Source: Coix lacryma-jobi var. lacryma-jobi
Taxonomy: Eukaryota > Streptophyta > Magnoliopsida > Poales > Poaceae
NCBI GenBank assembly: GCA_009763385.1
Contig: VDCT01000326.1
Span: 682,001-746,000, forward strand
Reading direction: 5' to 3'
Length of the DNA stretch: 64,000 nucleotides
Shown: positions 62,285 through 64,000 of the stretch, in pieces
How the letters are laid out: each line of letters begins with the position of its first letter
Position numbering within the stretch: the first letter of the stretch is position 1
Translations under genes and position numbers: made by a program
The notes under the pieces: model-generated
Database searches by the model: none
What the model was told of the DNA's origin: nothing
The model's input: only the letters and a program-made list of their open reading frames with translations

Positions 62285-64000
62285 TGTGGCGAAACCGTCC
62301 TGATTATAGAGCTCCTAGTATTATCTTAGCCAAATCCGTCTGCATTCGACTGATACTTAACCCAACAACACCGGTAGTCCGGAAATCTCGCGAAGGATTT
62401 CTAACACCATACATTCAAAAAGGATCGCATCGTTCAAGGATTACATTCGTAAAGATACTCATAACGAAAACGAAACCTGAATTTAAATATCAGAGTGCGA
62501 ATTAAAATGGAGTTATTACAATACCGAGTTAAAAATGCGGAAGAGAAATAGTTTGAAACACGACCACCACAAATGTGTCCCAAATAAAACTTCATTGGTT
62601 GATAAATCCACTCGACACAAACTCACTCCCCTTTAAGATAATGTGCCATAGCAGTCTTGGTCCAGCAAAAGAAAAGGGGGAAAGACTTCTGGACGACCTG
62701 CCTGGGGCCTACTCCTCATCAACCTTCCACACGGGTAGAGGGCAGTGCTTACAATAGCAAAGTAGACTGGCCATCGCAACAAAGGGATAAAACCCTGAGT
62801 ACGGGAAATGTACTCAGCTAGACTTACCCGTCCAACTGAAAATAAAGACACAAGGGTATGCAAGGCCTTTGTGGGTGGAGCTGGGATCTTTTAGTTGCGA
62901 GAAGCACAAGTTCAGATAGGAAGTAATTAGTGATAAAGATGAGCTAACATTTTTAGACCTATTCCTTAATTCTAGGTTTTTCACTGTACTAGAGCACTCA
63001 CTTGAATCTACCAATCAATAATATACACCATATCCGGTTTGACTATCCACATTTTGTTGAACCTTTAAATCATTACATGGAGTTGTATCGTGGTGAAGCT
63101 CGCCATAGTTTCCCACTAACGGGGGAGACGGCGACTCGATCGATGCCAATCAGCTGATGAAAAGACCTTTCATACAGCCCACACTTCCCCGTCGGAGGTC
63201 AATGCATTGGGCAAACCGCTCCGACAGCTTGTTCGTGGTGGTAATCGTGCGGGTTCAAGCACGGACACGCCCAACAGGATAGTTGGCGATGGCATTCACA
63301 GCGGCCAGATCGCCAAACTTCCGTACTAGAGGGGATGACACGGGTTGAAACCGGGCTCGAACAGCTTCTAACCGGTTGGGGGCGATGATTACAGCACGAC
63401 ATATCCCTAAGTAAAAGGGCGCGTCAAAAATGAACGCGGGTCAACATCCGGATACCAAAACCTACCCGATCCAACGGAGCTGGACTGCCCCAAGTTCCGA
63501 CACTTGTGCCCTGCCATCCCGTTGACCCGTATTTCATTATTACTCAGGTTCTTTTCACGATAGCAAAGATATGCAACCGTGACGGTAATTACCCCCATAC
63601 GGGTATTACGGAAACATCCTTAACTACCCACTTTAGGAAGCAGGCTAAGGCAATTCTACATTGTAACTTAATAACAGGATAACAAGGTATAGATATTAAT
63701 CCATAACCAAGGAAGGAATGGTAATGCTGCAGCAGTAGGATTCATTTCACTCCTAAACCTATGCATAACAATTATAAAAAGGACCTCAAAGTAATCTTAA
63801 TTGGCAAAAAGATAGGAGGCTTAATATGCTCCGGGGCTGCCTTGGTGAAGACTGTTGCCTCGTGAGAGGTGCAACTCAGGGTAAGTTAGGGTCGTGGACG
63901 GGGTCGACTTCCTCTGGAGGATGAAGCTCCTGGAATCTCGGCTCGGCGCTTAGCTCCGGCTCTTGGTGGGGGGGCTACGGCGGGGTGGTAGATCATATTG
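62285..64000 (-). repeat. 5' LTR of the chromovirus (partial, at window end)
   Basis: This is a direct repeat of 51149-52850. It starts TGTGGCGAAACCGTCCTGATTATAGAGCTC where the other copy has TGTGGCGGAACCGTCCTGATTATAAGAGCTC. The two run collinearly for the remaining 1.7 kb of the window, as far as GTTAGGGTCGTGGACGGGG (52735; 63884). Differences are mostly single-base gaps scattered every 15-40 bp, with fewer substitutions. Confidence 0.9.

Larger units (their letters stand above)
51149..64000 (-). mobile_element. Ty3/gypsy chromovirus (Tekay/Del-like), runs off the right edge
   Basis: This is a minus-strand LTR retrotransposon inserted in the gag of the Tat element. The 3' LTR is 51149-55670, the internal region 55671-62284, and the 5' LTR starts at 62285 and is cut by the window end. 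A chromodomain after the integrase defines the chromovirus group, whose integrases target heterochromatin. I could not find a convincing primer-binding site beside 62284. Reading frames are broken many times by one-base gaps, probably in large part from sequencing error. Confidence 0.88.

Overview
The window is plant nuclear DNA, almost certainly from a grass (Poaceae). It carries four spliced host genes in a background of grass-type MITEs, a CACTA DNA transposon and nested Ty3/gypsy retrotransposons. The host order is a JAR1-type GH3 amido synthetase (+), a FAMA-type bHLH factor (-), a DUF3133 zinc-ribbon protein (+) and a GAT-type amino acid transporter (+). From memory, a GH3/JAR1 gene next to FAMA matches the arrangement on rice chromosome 5, so this looks like a syntenic block in another grass. 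The species cannot be fixed from the sequence.

Layout. Positions 1-5150 hold the GH3 gene and its leader. FAMA runs tail-to-tail with it, from 22114 down to 6021. Its bHLH domain is split by an intron of about 14.4 kb (6718-21150). That intron contains a Mutator-type MITE (8952-9212) and a complete 11.26-kb CACTA element (9402-20661) with 3-bp ACA target duplications. The CACTA carries a decayed TNP2-type transposase gene and a second gene ending in a Ulp1-like cysteine protease. Positions 22115-28400 are a spacer between divergent genes, with a Stowaway MITE and other repeats. The DUF3133 gene spans 28453-32828 and the transporter 34518-36635. Positions 36636-39601 are small transposons and a probable Mutator-like element.

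From 39602 to the end the window is one nested stack. A grass MITE is broken at about 38090 by a probable MULE. The MULE is broken at 39602 by a Tat-lineage gypsy element on the minus strand, and that element's gag is broken at 51149 by a chromovirus (Tekay/Del-like) with 4.5-kb LTRs that runs off the right edge. The Tat element has two RNase H domains, two tandem arrays in its 3' untranslated region, and a spliced antisense gene with its own TATA box. The first residues of that antisense protein copy the N-terminal tail of histone H3, which I rate the most interesting signal here.

Right of about 55.7 kb the sequence has very many one-base indels. The two chromovirus LTR copies differ mostly by gaps, so the right end is probably poorly polished long-read sequence. 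Frame breaks there should not be read as biology without checking. The host genes are otherwise clean, except for one frame break in FAMA exon 3.
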